Position numbers and translations under genes: made by a program. DNA of 64,000 nucleotides from the NCBI GenBank assembly GCA_023388965.1, contig JAEWFF010000018.1, forward strand, positions 124,001 to 188,000. Direction: 5' to 3'. The notes beneath the pieces are model-generated. The model made no database searches. It was not told where the DNA came from and was given only the letters and a program-made list of their open reading frames with translations. The stretch is from Pseudomonadota bacterium. Lineage in GTDB: Bacteria; Pseudomonadota; Alphaproteobacteria; Rhizobiales; Methylopilaceae. Positions 24,782 to 33,589 of this stretch are shown here, one piece after another; within the stretch, counting starts at the first letter, position 1, and the number at the start of each line of letters is the position of its first letter.

Positions 24782-26221
24782 TCATTCTCCCTTTTTCGCT
24801 TGCAGCTGCGCGCCGGGTCCGTCGCCCGCATCGCGGCCGGTGGCTTCGCGCGCGGCCTCCTCGGCGGCCGATAGCGGGCGGTTCGGCACGCCGGCGGGCG
24901 CGGCTGCTGCTGCTCCCTGCGGGCCTTTCACGATCAGGCGGTTGATGTAGTAGAGGCCCATCCAGAACACGATGCCGTACACGATCACGAACATCACGAG
25001 CGTGCTGAAGATCGTCGCGCCCGGCACCGGCGAGATGCCGTCGGCGGTGCGCATGATGCCCTGTATCAGCCAGGGCTGGCGGCCCTGTTCGGTGACGAAC
25101 CAGCCGGCGAGAATGGCGATGAATCCGAGCGGCCACATATAGGACGTCCCGGTCAGGAACCATCCGGTCTCGAACAGCCGCCCGCGCCACCACAGATAGG
25201 CGCCGGCAAACCCGGTCGCGATCAGCAGAAGCCCGATGCTGACCATGATGCGGAAGGCGAAGAACACATTCGCCACCGGCGGCCGGTCTTCCGGAGGAAC
25301 TTCGGTCAGGCCCGGAAATTTCCCGTGCCACGAATGGGTCAGGATCAGCGATCCGATATGGGGAAGCGCGAGCTCGAAATGGTTCGTCTCGGCTTTCTGA
25401 TCCGGAATACCGAACAGGACGAGATCGCCGCGATCGTCGGTGTTCCAGTGGCCCTCCATCGCGGCCACCTTGATCGGTTGATGTTCGAGCGTGTTCAGGC
25501 CGTGAAAATCGCCGATGACGAGTTGCAGCGGCGCCGTGATGGCGATCATGCCGACCGCCATGCGCAGCATGGTCTTGCCGTCCTCGATATGTTTTCCTGC
25601 GAGGAGATAGCGCGCGCCGACCGCGAGCACGACGACCGCCGTCGTCAGATAGGCCGCCGTCAGCATATGCGCGAGGCGCAGCGGAAAGCTCGGATTGAAG
25701 ACGATCTGGAACCAGTCGAGCGGATAGGCGATGCCGTCGCGCATTTCGTGGCCGACCGGCGTCTGCATCCAGGAATTGGCGGCAAGAATCCAGAACGCCG
25801 AGGTCGCGGTGCCGAACGCGACAAGTCCGGACGCAACCGCCAGCAGCCAGGGCGGCACGCGGTTCCAGCCGAACAGCATGATGCCGAGGAAAGTGGCTTC
25901 GAGGTAGAAGGCTGTAAGGACTTCGTAGCCGAGCAGCGGGCCGATGATATTGCCGGCGGCTTCGGAGAACCGGCTCCAGTTCGTGCCGAACTGATAGCTG
26001 AGCACGATGCCCGACACGACGCCCATCGCGAACGACACGGCGAAGATCTTGGTCCAGAAGCGGGCAAGGCGATGGAACTTCTCGTCGCCCGTTCTCAGCC
26101 ACAGCAGAAGCAGGACCGTGACATAGGCCGACAGGCCAATCGTGAACGCGGGGAAGATGATGTGAAACGAGATCGTGAATGCGAATTGTATGCGCGCAAG
26201 CAGAACGGGATCGAATTCCAT
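24782..26221 (-). CDS. cydA: Cytochrome bd-type quinol oxidase subunit I (CIO-like)
   Basis: A 479-residue subunit that oxidises quinol and reduces oxygen at haems b and d without pumping protons. Seen are the N-terminal FAFTISFHIIFPAFTIG with the first haem ligand His, SYQFGTNWSRFSEAAGNI, GHWNTDD, and TEQGRQPWLIQGIMRTADG. The quinol-binding Q loop is short, as in CIO-type enzymes, and total length is below the long CydA type. First gene of the two-gene operon; a gap of 86 bases to the UDG gene upstream probably holds the promoter. Useful under low oxygen or when the haem-copper oxidases are inhibited. Confidence 0.94.
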   Translation of the reverse strand: MEFDPVLLARIQFAFTISFHIIFPAFTIGLSAYVTVLLLLWLRTGDEKFHRLARFWTKIFAVSFAMGVVSGIVLSYQFGTNWSRFSEAAGNIIGPLLGYEVLTAFYLEATFLGIMLFGWNRVPPWLLAVASGLVAFGTATSAFWILAANSWMQTPVGHEMRDGIAYPLDWFQIVFNPSFPLRLAHMLTAAYLTTAVVVLAVGARYLLAGKHIEDGKTMLRMAVGMIAITAPLQLVIGDFHGLNTLEHQPIKVAAMEGHWNTDDRGDLVLFGIPDQKAETNHFELALPHIGSLILTHSWHGKFPGLTEVPPEDRPPVANVFFAFRIMVSIGLLLIATGFAGAYLWWRGRLFETGWFLTGTSYMWPLGFIAILAGWFVTEQGRQPWLIQGIMRTADGISPVPGATIFSTLVMFVIVYGIVFWMGLYYINRLIVKGPQGAAAAAPAGVPNRPLSAAEEAAREATGRDAGDGPGAQLQAKKGE

Positions 26222-26307
26222 CGCCGGACTCCCAGCCGTTTCCCGGCGAGCCTACGCCGGAACCGGCGATTTTGAAAACGTTCCAGAAATAAGACCCTGC
26301 GGCCTTT

Positions 26308-27135
26308 TCAGTTCCGGGTCTGCGCGTCGAGCGCAGCCTTGATGGCGCGGAAATCGCGCCAGGCGAACTTCTTCTGCGCCGGCGTGCGCAGCAGGAAGGC
26401 GGGATGCAAAGTCGGCAGGGCCGGAACGGTGCGGCCGCCGATATCGTATTCGTGCCATTTGCCGCGTTGCCGCATGATGCCCTCGACGCCGAGCAGCGCG
26501 GAGGTCGATGTGCCGCCGAGCAGAACGAGAACGTCCGGATTGACGAGTTCGATCTGGCGGCGGGCGAAGGGCAGGCAAAGCTCGCTTTCCTGCGCGGTCG
26601 GCTTGCGGTTTCCGGGCGGCCGCCAGGGCACGATATTGGCGATATAGACCTGCGAGCGGTCGAGCCCGATCGCCGCCAGCATCCGGTCGAGCAATTGCCC
26701 GGCGCGGCCGACAAAGGGCAGTCCGGCGCGGTCCTCGTCCTTGCCCGGCGCCTCGCCGACGAACATCAGCCGCGCTTCGGGATTGCCGTCGGCGAAGACG
26801 AGCCGCGTCGCCGTCTTGCGCAGGGCGACGCCGTCATATGTCTCCAGAATGGCGCGCAATTCGTCGAGGCTCGTTGCACCCGCCGCCCGCATGCGCGCAT
26901 CGGCCACGGCCTCGGCCTGGGCGGGCGTGGCTTCCGCGGCCGGGCTGACGGGAGCAGGGGCGCGCAGCGATTCGAGCGTGGGCAGGGCGCGCCCGCCCGG
27001 CGCGGGTGCGCTGTCCGCCATGCTGCTTTCGGCAAAGCGGTTCGGCGCCTCATCGTCGAGGGCCACATCGACGCCCATCTCGCCATACCAGGCAAGGAGA
27101 TCGGCGGCATTGTCCGGGAGCCGGGCTGCGTCCAT
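26308..27135 (-). CDS. Uracil-DNA glycosylase superfamily protein lacking Fe-S cysteines
   Basis: A 275-residue protein of the UDG fold, closest in layout to family 4. Motif A reads MFVGEAPGKDEDRAGLPFVG and motif B TLHPAFLLR. A ~95-residue Ala/Pro-rich N-terminal extension precedes the domain. Family 4 enzymes bind a [4Fe-4S] cluster with four cysteines. Here only one Cys exists in the whole protein (ESELCLPF), so no such cluster can form. The enzyme may still excise uracil, or belong to a cluster-free branch. It lies upstream of the bd oxidase on the same strand and divergent from the TPR gene. Confidence 0.85.
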   Translation of the reverse strand: MDAARLPDNAADLLAWYGEMGVDVALDDEAPNRFAESSMADSAPAPGGRALPTLESLRAPAPVSPAAEATPAQAEAVADARMRAAGATSLDELRAILETYDGVALRKTATRLVFADGNPEARLMFVGEAPGKDEDRAGLPFVGRAGQLLDRMLAAIGLDRSQVYIANIVPWRPPGNRKPTAQESELCLPFARRQIELVNPDVLVLLGGTSTSALLGVEGIMRQRGKWHEYDIGGRTVPALPTLHPAFLLRTPAQKKFAWRDFRAIKAALDAQTRN

Positions 27136-27264
27136 GAGGCGAGCATAGCGCGGCGGACGGTTCGGTTCACGCCGCAATGATGCCGCGAGCGGACTTTAAT
27201 GTGCTTTCCAACGCATGTCGGAGAAGGTTAAAACCGCGTCCGGCCCCCAGAAGAGGTTCTCCAT

Positions 27265-29031
27265 TTGCCCCGATCTCTGCGCCTTGGCTGCTCGGCCCTC
27301 GCTCTCATTCTCTGTGCGTCGGCTCCGGCCTCTGCGACGGCCGACAAGCCCGATATTTCCCGGCAGGCCGAACAGGGTTCGCCCGCCGGCAATTATCTGG
27401 CCGGCCGCACGGCGGCGGGGCTGCGCGACATGGAGGCGGCGGCAACCTTTCTGCGCTCGGCGCTGAGTGCCCAGCCCAAGGATGCCGAGCTTCTCGACCG
27501 GACATTCCGCATCGTTCTGGCGAGCGGCGATTTCGAGCGCGGCGCTGCTCTGGCCGAGCGCGTCGTCGCGGCCGATCCGAACAACCGCATCGCGCGGCTG
27601 ACGCTTGCGGTCCGCGCCCTCAAGGCCCGGCAATACAGCGCCGCCCGCAATCAGGTCGGGCAGGCCATGCGCGGCCCCATTCCCGATGTCGCGGCGGCTC
27701 TGGTCTCGGCCTGGGCCTGGCAGGGGTCGGGCGATACCGAGCGCGCCCTCAAGACCGCCGACTCGCTGACCGGCAACGAACTCATTACCGTGTTCCGCGA
27801 TCTCCATTCCGGCCTGATCGCCGAGGCCGGCGGCAAGCTCGACGAGGCCGGCAAGCGCTTTGCCGCCGCCTATGCGGCCGATCAGTCGCTTTATGTCGTT
27901 GTCGATGCCTATGGCCGTTTCCTCGCCCGCACCGGCAAGAAGGACGAGGCGCTGGGCGTCTATCGCGAGCTTGCGGGCAAGATGCCGCGCAATGCGCTCC
28001 TGTCCGACACGATTTCCCGGATCGAGAAGGGCGAGAAGCTGCCGCCGGTCATTACGAGTCCGAAGGACGGAGCCGCCGAGGCCCTGTTCTCGTTCGGCCA
28101 GTTCGCGAGCCGTGGCGAGTCCGCCGAGATCGGCCTCGTCTATCTCAATCTCGGCCTCTATCTGAACCCCGATCATGAATTCGGCCTGCTGACGCTTGCC
28201 GATCTTCTCGAAACCATCGGCCAGCACGACAAGGCGATTGCCGTCTATCAGCGCGTTCCGGCGAGCTCCGCCTTCCATGGCGATGTCGTCCTGCGCATCG
28301 CCGTCAATCTCGCCGCCTCCGACCGTATGGACGAGGCGGAGAAGCAGCTGAAGGAGATCATCGAGAGCGACCGCAACGATATCGACGCCATCACCGCGCT
28401 CGGCAATCTCCTGCATTCGGAGAAGAAATATCCGGAAGCCGCCGCGACTTTCTCGCAGGCCATCGACGCGCTCGCCGAACCTGGCAAGTCGGACTGGTCG
28501 TTGTTCTTCGCCCGTGCCGTGTCCTACGACGCCGCCAAGAACTGGAAGAACGCCGAGAAGGATCTGCGCATGGCCGTGACGCTCGATCCCGAACAGGCGA
28601 TCGTGCTGAACTATCTCGGCTATTCCTGGGTCGACCGGGGCGTGAACTACGATCAGGGCATGGAATACATCAAGAAGGCGGTCGAGCTGCGCCCCAATGA
28701 CGGCGATATCGTCGACAGCCTCGGCTGGGCCTATTACCGGCACGGCAAGTACCCGGAAGCGACGACCGAGCTCGAACGCGCGGTCGAACTGAAGCCGCAG
28801 TCCTGGGAGATCAACGATCACCTCGGCGATGTCTACTGGAAGACCGGCCGCAAGCTGGAAGCGAAGTTCCAGTGGCTTCACGCTTTGTCGCTCGACATCG
28901 AGGGCGACAAGCGCGGTCCGATCGAGCGCAAGCTCAATGAGGGTCTGGAAAAGGTCGAGGCGGAAGAGTTCGAGGCCAAGAAGGCGGAAGCCATGGCCAC
29001 GCAGGCCAATCCGGATTCCCTCAAGCCCTGA
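27265..29031 (+). CDS. Exported TPR-repeat protein
   Basis: A 588-residue protein with a signal peptide (residues 1-25, LGCSALALILCASAPASA) and many tetratricopeptide repeats from about residue 45 to 550. Repeats such as AIVLNYLGYSWVDRGVNYD and DIVDSLGWAYYRHGKYPEA are near the canonical pattern. A charged coiled-coil tail closes the protein. Likely a periplasmic or outer-membrane scaffold. The start is a TTG at 27265 with AGAGG eight bases upstream. It is followed after five bases by ispE, an arrangement common in Hyphomicrobiales. Confidence 0.88.
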   Translation: MPRSLRLGCSALALILCASAPASATADKPDISRQAEQGSPAGNYLAGRTAAGLRDMEAAATFLRSALSAQPKDAELLDRTFRIVLASGDFERGAALAERVVAADPNNRIARLTLAVRALKARQYSAARNQVGQAMRGPIPDVAAALVSAWAWQGSGDTERALKTADSLTGNELITVFRDLHSGLIAEAGGKLDEAGKRFAAAYAADQSLYVVVDAYGRFLARTGKKDEALGVYRELAGKMPRNALLSDTISRIEKGEKLPPVITSPKDGAAEALFSFGQFASRGESAEIGLVYLNLGLYLNPDHEFGLLTLADLLETIGQHDKAIAVYQRVPASSAFHGDVVLRIAVNLAASDRMDEAEKQLKEIIESDRNDIDAITALGNLLHSEKKYPEAAATFSQAIDALAEPGKSDWSLFFARAVSYDAAKNWKNAEKDLRMAVTLDPEQAIVLNYLGYSWVDRGVNYDQGMEYIKKAVELRPNDGDIVDSLGWAYYRHGKYPEATTELERAVELKPQSWEINDHLGDVYWKTGRKLEAKFQWLHALSLDIEGDKRGPIERKLNEGLEKVEAEEFEAKKAEAMATQANPDSLKP

Positions 29032-29036
29032 TCGAC

Positions 29037-29903
29037 ATGCGCACCGAGCGCGCTCCGGCCAAGATCAATCTCACATTGCGTGTGCTCGGCCGGCGCGCCG
29101 ACGGCTATCACGAGCTTGAAAGCCTCGTCGCCTTCGCCGGGGTGTGCGATCACCTGTCGCTCGATCCTTCGAAGCCGTTCGGACTCGTTGTCGAAGGACC
29201 GACCGCGGGCGAGGCCGGGCCGGATGCCGACAATCTCGTTCTGCGCGCGGTGCGCGCGCTTCAGGAGCGCGTGCCGGATCTGAAGCTCGGCCTGTTCACG
29301 CTGAAGAAGAGACTGCCGGTCGGCGCGGGCGTCGGCGGCGGATCGTCGGATGCGGCGGCGGCCTTGCGTCTCGTCGCGCAGCTGAATGCACTGACGCCGG
29401 ACGATCCGCGCCTGTTCGAGGCGGCGGCGCAAACCGGCTCCGACATTCCTGTCTGTCTTGTACCGACGGCGCGCATGTTTCGCGGCCGGGGCGAAAAAGT
29501 GGGGCCACGCATAAACTTGCCGCCTTTGGCTGCGGTTCTGGTCAATCCGGTTGTCCATATCGCGACGCCGGATGTGTTTCGCGGCCTCGGCCTTCGAGCC
29601 GGCGAGAGCGGGCCGTCGTCAGGGCCGGGCGAACCGGAATTCGCAGGCGATATAAGGGGTTTGGTCCAGTCCTTTGCGCGCGATGCGAACGATCTCGAAC
29701 CCGTCGCGGAGCGGCTCGCGCCTGTCGTTACCGACGTGCTCGCGGCTTTGCGCGGAGCCGAGGGCGTCCGTTTCGTCCGCATGTCAGGCTCGGGCGCTAC
29801 CGTGTTCGGATTGTTCGATAATTGCCGCGACGCCATGCGTGCGGCAAAGGCGCTCAGGACGTCCCATCCGAACTGGTGGATCAAGCCCACGGTACTGCGT
29901 TAA
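29037..29903 (+). CDS. ispE: 4-diphosphocytidyl-2-C-methyl-D-erythritol kinase
   Basis: A 288-residue GHMP kinase of the MEP isoprenoid pathway. The N-terminal APAKINLTLRVLGRRADGYH and the ATP loop PVGAGVGGGSSDAAAAL are clear, and the C-terminal motif VRFVRMSGSGATVFGLF is intact. The pathway enzyme IspH is also in the window (3.3-4.2 kb) and a polyprenyl diphosphate synthase that uses the pathway's products is at 30.8 kb. Coupled to the TPR gene, whose TGA is five bases upstream. Confidence 0.95.
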   Translation: MRTERAPAKINLTLRVLGRRADGYHELESLVAFAGVCDHLSLDPSKPFGLVVEGPTAGEAGPDADNLVLRAVRALQERVPDLKLGLFTLKKRLPVGAGVGGGSSDAAAALRLVAQLNALTPDDPRLFEAAAQTGSDIPVCLVPTARMFRGRGEKVGPRINLPPLAAVLVNPVVHIATPDVFRGLGLRAGESGPSSGPGEPEFAGDIRGLVQSFARDANDLEPVAERLAPVVTDVLAALRGAEGVRFVRMSGSGATVFGLFDNCRDAMRAAKALRTSHPNWWIKPTVLR

Positions 29904-29918
29904 ACTTTGAGTACCGAC

Positions 29919-30617
29919 ATGCCGATTTCCGTCATCATCCTCGCCGGACCGCTTGCACCGCTCGGTCCGAAATCCGTGCCGAGCGGCATCGCCAAATCGC
30001 CTCTCGCCGCGCCGGTCTGGCTCGGGCCGGAAGGTCTCGATGGCGATGCGCAGGGCGACCGCAGCGTGCATGGCGGTCCCGAAAAGGCGCTGCTGCATTA
30101 CGCCCACGATCATTACGCCGACTGGCGCGCCGAGATCGGCGATGCGCCGCCGCTCGGCCGCGCGGGCGCGTTCGGTGAAAACATTTCCTCGGCCGGGCTT
30201 ACCGAGAGCGGGGTCGCGATCGGCGATGTCTTCCGCCTCGGAGGCGCGCGGGTTCAGGTCAGCCAGATGCGCCAGCCCTGCTGGAAGCTGAACGCGCGGT
30301 TCGGCGTTTCCGATATGGCGCGCCGCGTCCAGACCACCGGCCGCACCGGCTGGTATTACCGCGTGCTGGAAGAGGGGCGCGTTTCGCCCGAGGACGAACT
30401 GGAACTTCTCGACCGCCCGGCGGCGGACTGGACCATGGCCCGCCTTCAGCGCGTGTTCTACCGCGACATGATGAACCGCGCCGAGCTCGAGGCGATGGCC
30501 GCGCTCGACGTGCTGCCGAATAATGTGCGCGACCGCGCGCGCAAGCGGCTTGCAAGCGGGCAGGTGGAAGACTGGGCGCCGCGCCTGTGGGGCGAAGAGG
30601 CCGAACCCGCGCCCTGA
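29919..30617 (+). CDS. MOSC-domain protein (YiiM-like)
   Basis: A 232-residue protein with a MOSC domain and C-terminal 3-alpha region. The motifs GDRSVHGGPEKALLHYAHDHY, GAFGENISSAG and VSQMRQPCWKLNARFG (with the conserved Cys) are family hallmarks. Such proteins handle molybdenum-cofactor sulfur or detoxify N-hydroxylated bases as YiiM does. A TTG at 29907 is an alternative start; the ATG at 29919 begins closer to the domain. Convergent with the polyprenyl synthase, with a family A pair between them. Confidence 0.85.
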   Translation: MPISVIILAGPLAPLGPKSVPSGIAKSPLAAPVWLGPEGLDGDAQGDRSVHGGPEKALLHYAHDHYADWRAEIGDAPPLGRAGAFGENISSAGLTESGVAIGDVFRLGGARVQVSQMRQPCWKLNARFGVSDMARRVQTTGRTGWYYRVLEEGRVSPEDELELLDRPAADWTMARLQRVFYRDMMNRAELEAMAALDVLPNNVRDRARKRLASGQVEDWAPRLWGEEAEPAP

Positions 30618-30655
30618 TTCGGGATGAAGCCCTGAGGCACGGCAAGGGCCCTTTT

Positions 30656-30804
30656 CCTCTCCCGCTTGCGGGAGAGGACGACTCGAAAGCCGGGAGGCTT
30701 TCGAGCGAGGTGAGGGGAGAGTCACAGACACTGAACTCGCCGCATTCCCCTCACCCGGCGACCGCTGCGCGGTCTACCGACCTCTCCCGCAAGCGGGAGA
30801 GGGG
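30656..30804. repeat. Family A inverted pair
   Basis: Left unit: CCTCTCCCGCTTGCGGGAGAGG, then GACTCGAAAGCC/GGCTTTCGAGC, then GAGGTGAGGGG. Right unit is the inverse: CCCCTCACCCGG, a variable stem, then CCTCTCCCGCAAGCGGGAGAGG. About 30 unrelated bases separate the halves. It lies between convergent MOSC and polyprenyl synthase genes. Confidence 0.8.
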
Positions 30805-30840
30805 ATTAGTGCGCGAAGCGGTAGAGGGGATTAGTGCGCG
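30798..30840. repeat. 25-base tandem duplication at the end of the polyprenyl synthase gene
   Basis: The word AGAGGGGATTAGTGCGCG occurs at 30798-30815 and again at 30823-30840, a duplication with period 25. The second copy contains the TTA that is the stop of the minus-strand gene; the first copy is the edge of the family A element. Confidence 0.7.
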
Positions 30841-31847
30841 CGGCTCGTCACGAAGTCGATCACGTCCAGCATGGCCGCCTTCGGAGCCGAATCCGGGAAC
30901 AGCGCCAGCGCGTCGCGGGCGATCGTGCCGTAATGGCGCGCCCGCGCCAATGTCTCGTCGATGGCGCCGTGGCGCGCGAGAAGATCGATGGCGATGCCGA
31001 GGCTGTGGTCGTCGATCTGGCCGGCCTCCAGCGTCTTCTTCCAGAATTCGCGTTCGCCCGGCGTGCCGCGCCGCACCGCGAAGATGACCGGAAGCGTGAT
31101 CTTGCCTTCACGCAGATCGTCGCCGACCTTCTTGCCGAGCTTGGCCTCGCGCCCGCCATAGTCGAGCGCGTCGTCCACGAGCTGGAAGGCGATGCCGAGA
31201 TTGGCGCCATAGGCGCGGCAGGCGACCTGCTCATCCTTCGGGCGCTGCTGAAGCGCCGGGCCGACCTCGCAGGCGGCGGCGAACAGGGCCGCCGTCTTGG
31301 AGCGGATCACCGTGAGATATTCGTCCTCGGTCGTGGCGATGTTCTTGGCCGCCGCAAGCTGCATGACCTCGCCTTCGGCGATCACGGTCGCGGCCGTCGA
31401 GAGAATGTCGAGACAGGACAGAGAGCCGACTTCGACCATCATCTTGAACGCCTGACCGAGCAGGAAATCGCCGACGAGCACGCTCGCCTGATTGCCCCAC
31501 ATCATGCGCGCCGCCAGCTTGCCGCGCCGCATTTCGCTCTCGTCCACCACATCGTCGTGGAGCAGGGTCGCCGTGTGCATGAACTCGACGGCGGCGGCGA
31601 GGCGCAGATGGCCGTCGCCCGGATAGCCCGCCAGCTTGGCCGCGGCCAGGGTCAGCAAAGGCCGCAGCCGTTTGCCGCCCGAGGAGATAAGATGGTTGGC
31701 GACTTCCGGGATCATCTGGACGTCGGAGCCGGTGCGCGACAGGATAAGCGCGTTCACCCGTTCGAGGTCGGCAGCGACAAGATCGGAGAGCGCCTGGATT
31801 CCCCCGCTTTCGCGGCGGGGCTCTTCAAGCGGTACAACTACTCCCAA
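30831..31847 (-). CDS. ispB: Polyprenyl (probably octa- or decaprenyl) diphosphate synthase
   Basis: A 338-residue all-helical prenyltransferase that makes the quinone side chain. First Asp-rich motif LLHDDVVDESEMRRG, second FQLVDDALDYGG, and GGKRLRPLL near the N-terminus are intact. The small residues before the first motif (HTAT) fit a long-chain product, but chain length cannot be read precisely. The start is a TTG at 31847 with a perfect AAGGAG six bases upstream; the open frame before it has no such signal. Divergent from the DUF2007 gene. Confidence 0.93.
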   Translation of the reverse strand: MGVVVPLEEPRRESGGIQALSDLVAADLERVNALILSRTGSDVQMIPEVANHLISSGGKRLRPLLTLAAAKLAGYPGDGHLRLAAAVEFMHTATLLHDDVVDESEMRRGKLAARMMWGNQASVLVGDFLLGQAFKMMVEVGSLSCLDILSTAATVIAEGEVMQLAAAKNIATTEDEYLTVIRSKTAALFAAACEVGPALQQRPKDEQVACRAYGANLGIAFQLVDDALDYGGREAKLGKKVGDDLREGKITLPVIFAVRRGTPGEREFWKKTLEAGQIDDHSLGIAIDLLARHGAIDETLARARHYGTIARDALALFPDSAPKAAMLDVIDFVTSRAH

Positions 31848-31939
31848 CGGGCTCTCCTTTCCGGGTGGCCGGGAAGATATGCGCCCCGGTACGCCACGGG
31901 CAAGCACAGAATGGACGCGGGACGAAAGGAAGGCGCGGC

Positions 31940-32161
31940 GTGGAAGAACTTCTGCGGACCAATGACATGGTATTGGTTTCGTTTGTCGGCTCGCTCCTTG
32001 AGGAAGCGCAAATTCCGCACATGATTCTCGACAGTCATATGAGCGTGGTCGAAGGCTCGCTCGGTGTCCTTCCCCGCCGCGTCATGGTTGCGGCGGACCA
32101 TATGGAAGCCGCGCGTCGCCTGATGGAGACCAATGGGCTTGGTGGGGAAATGCGTCCGTGA
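31940..32161 (+). CDS. DUF2007 putative signal-transducing protein
   Basis: A 73-residue small protein (EELLRTNDMVLVSFVGSLLE at the start, DHMEAARRLMETN near the end), typical of DUF2007, a ferredoxin-like fold of unknown role. It starts with GTG at 31940 after AAGGAAGG. The gene overlaps the downstream methyltransferase by four bases (GTGA), a pairing common in alphaproteobacteria that suggests a shared transcript. Confidence 0.85.
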   Translation: MEELLRTNDMVLVSFVGSLLEEAQIPHMILDSHMSVVEGSLGVLPRRVMVAADHMEAARRLMETNGLGGEMRP

Positions 32162-32910
32162 ACACGGCTGAAACCACGCTCGACAGCATTCTCGGCGGCC
32201 GTCTGCGGCTGGGCCAGCCCGCGCGGGGCCACCGTGCGGGAACCGACGCCGTTCTCGCCGCCGCCGCCGTGCCCGCGAAGCCGGGCGATGTGATCGCCGA
32301 TTTCGGCGCCGGCGTCGGCACGGCCGGGCTGGCGGTTCTCATCCGCGTTCCCGATACCCGCGCCGTGCTGATCGAGATCGATTCCGAAACTGCCGGGCTC
32401 GCCGAAGCCAATATCCTGGCCAACGATCTGAGCAGCCGCGCCCGTGTCCTGACCGTGGATGTCGCCGAGGCGGGGCGCGGCCTGTCCTCGGGCCTTGCCG
32501 GCGCGGCCGATCATCTGGTCTGCAATCCGCCCTACAACAGCCCCGCCGGGCGTCCGCCGCCTGATGCCGCCACCGCCCGCGCGCGCGTCGCGTCGGAGGG
32601 GATGATCGAGGAATGGATGCGCGCCGCCGCCCGTGTGCTGCGGCCTGGGGGATCGGTGACATTGATCCACCGCCCGGAAGCGCTGGAGAGCGTTCTCGCC
32701 GCTCTGGCGCGGCGCTATGGCGGGGTGCGGCTGCGTTTCGTCCATCCCGAAGCAGGCGCGCCCGCAAGCCGCGTTCTCGTCCATGCCCGTAAGGACAGCC
32801 GCACGCCGCTGAAGGTTCTGCCGCCCTTCGTGCTTCACCGGCCGGACGGCGGTTTCACGCCCGAAAGCGAGGCTGTCCACCGCGATCTCGAACCGATCGC
32901 GATGGCCTGA
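32158..32910 (+). CDS. TrmN6-like tRNA1(Val) adenine methyltransferase
   Basis: A 250-residue class I methyltransferase. The S-adenosylmethionine motif VIADFGAGVGTAGLAV and the catalytic N6-adenine motif LVCNPPYNSP are clear, with GRLRLGQPARGHRAGTDAVL as the N-terminal family signature. It probably methylates an adenine in a tRNA, by analogy to TrmN6 (YfiC). Start GTG at 32158 overlaps the DUF2007 stop. A hairpin lies in the short space before the next, convergent gene. Confidence 0.87.
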   Translation: MNTAETTLDSILGGRLRLGQPARGHRAGTDAVLAAAAVPAKPGDVIADFGAGVGTAGLAVLIRVPDTRAVLIEIDSETAGLAEANILANDLSSRARVLTVDVAEAGRGLSSGLAGAADHLVCNPPYNSPAGRPPPDAATARARVASEGMIEEWMRAAARVLRPGGSVTLIHRPEALESVLAALARRYGGVRLRFVHPEAGAPASRVLVHARKDSRTPLKVLPPFVLHRPDGGFTPESEAVHRDLEPIAMA

Positions 32911-32918
32911 ACGGAAAA

Positions 32919-32940
32919 CGGGGCGCCCGCAGACGCCCCG
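32919..32940 (-). terminator. Terminator for the small secreted protein gene
   Basis: Stem CGGGGCG (32919-32925) with CGCCCCG (32934-32940). Read on the minus strand the stem is followed by TTTTCC, fitting an intrinsic terminator ten bases after the stop of the gene at 32950-33240. On the plus strand it could weakly end the methyltransferase transcript. Confidence 0.6.
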
Positions 32941-32949
32941 TTCATCTCG

Positions 32950-33240
32950 TCAGTAGCGGTAGCGGCTCGGATAGCAGCGCCGCTCGACCACGCGGCGCCA
33001 TTCGCCGCGGATTTTCTTGCGCACGACCACGCGTTCGCAATTGCGGCGCGGCGGTGCGTAATGACGCGGATAATACCCGCCGTAATAGCGCGGATAATAG
33101 CCGTGGTGATAGCCGGGGCCCCATCCGGGCGAGCCGAAATAGAACCCGAAGCCCTGCGCGGCTGCGGGCGCGGGGGCGGAAACGGCCGCCGCGCCGAGCG
33201 CAACGGCGCCGACGGCGGCAAGAGCGAGTTTGCGAAACAT
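32950..33240 (-). CDS. Small secreted Tyr/Gly-rich protein
   Basis: A 96-residue protein with a signal peptide (MFRKLALAAVGAVALGAAAV, cleavage near AAA-QG). The mature part is rich in Gly, Tyr, His and Pro (YHHGYYPRYYGGYYPRHY), then a basic tail with two Cys (RRNCERVVVRKK, ERRCYPSRYRY) that may pair. This resembles many small envelope proteins of Hyphomicrobiales with no known function. Confidence 0.75.
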   Translation of the reverse strand: MFRKLALAAVGAVALGAAAVSAPAPAAAQGFGFYFGSPGWGPGYHHGYYPRYYGGYYPRHYAPPRRNCERVVVRKKIRGEWRRVVERRCYPSRYRY

Positions 33241-33397
33241 GACCTCTCTCCCATTGCATGACGCGGATTCCGCGTCAGTCTGGAACCGACTTTAGAGCAG
33301 GGCCGCTGAACGGGTGGTGAGGGCGGCGTTCATGCCGCATTCAGCCTCTTGTCGGCATTGAGGCGGCGCCATAGGTCTCATTGTCGGAGGGTCAGCC

Positions 33398-33574
33398 ATG
33401 CGCCGTTTTCTGCCGGTCGCCGCCATTGCCGCGGCTTTTGTCGGCTATCGGTTCCTGCGCCGGGAATGGCAGCGGATAAACCGCGATCTCGACCGCGTGC
33501 GCGCGGGCGGCGATGCCGCCCATGGCACGTTGCGGCGGGACGAGAGGACCGGCGAATGGCGGCCGTCGCGCTGA
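33398..33574 (+). CDS. 58-residue membrane-anchored small protein
   Basis: ATG at 33398 with GGAGG upstream at normal spacing. Product: a hydrophobic N-terminal segment (FLPVAAIAAAFVGYRFL) then a charged helix with REWQRINRDLDRVR and the tail TLRRDERTGEWRPSR. The composition and binding site support translation. Similar short proteins seem widespread in this group; function unknown. It converges on the Gly-rich exported protein gene. Confidence 0.6.
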   Translation: MRRFLPVAAIAAAFVGYRFLRREWQRINRDLDRVRAGGDAAHGTLRRDERTGEWRPSR

Positions 33575-33589
33575 CGGCCGCCTGCGGGA

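Noticed and set aside
22783..24945. Open frame of about 720 codons on the plus strand across the metallopeptidase and cydB genes
   Set aside because: Antisense to two clear genes; no recognisable domain or ribosome binding site.
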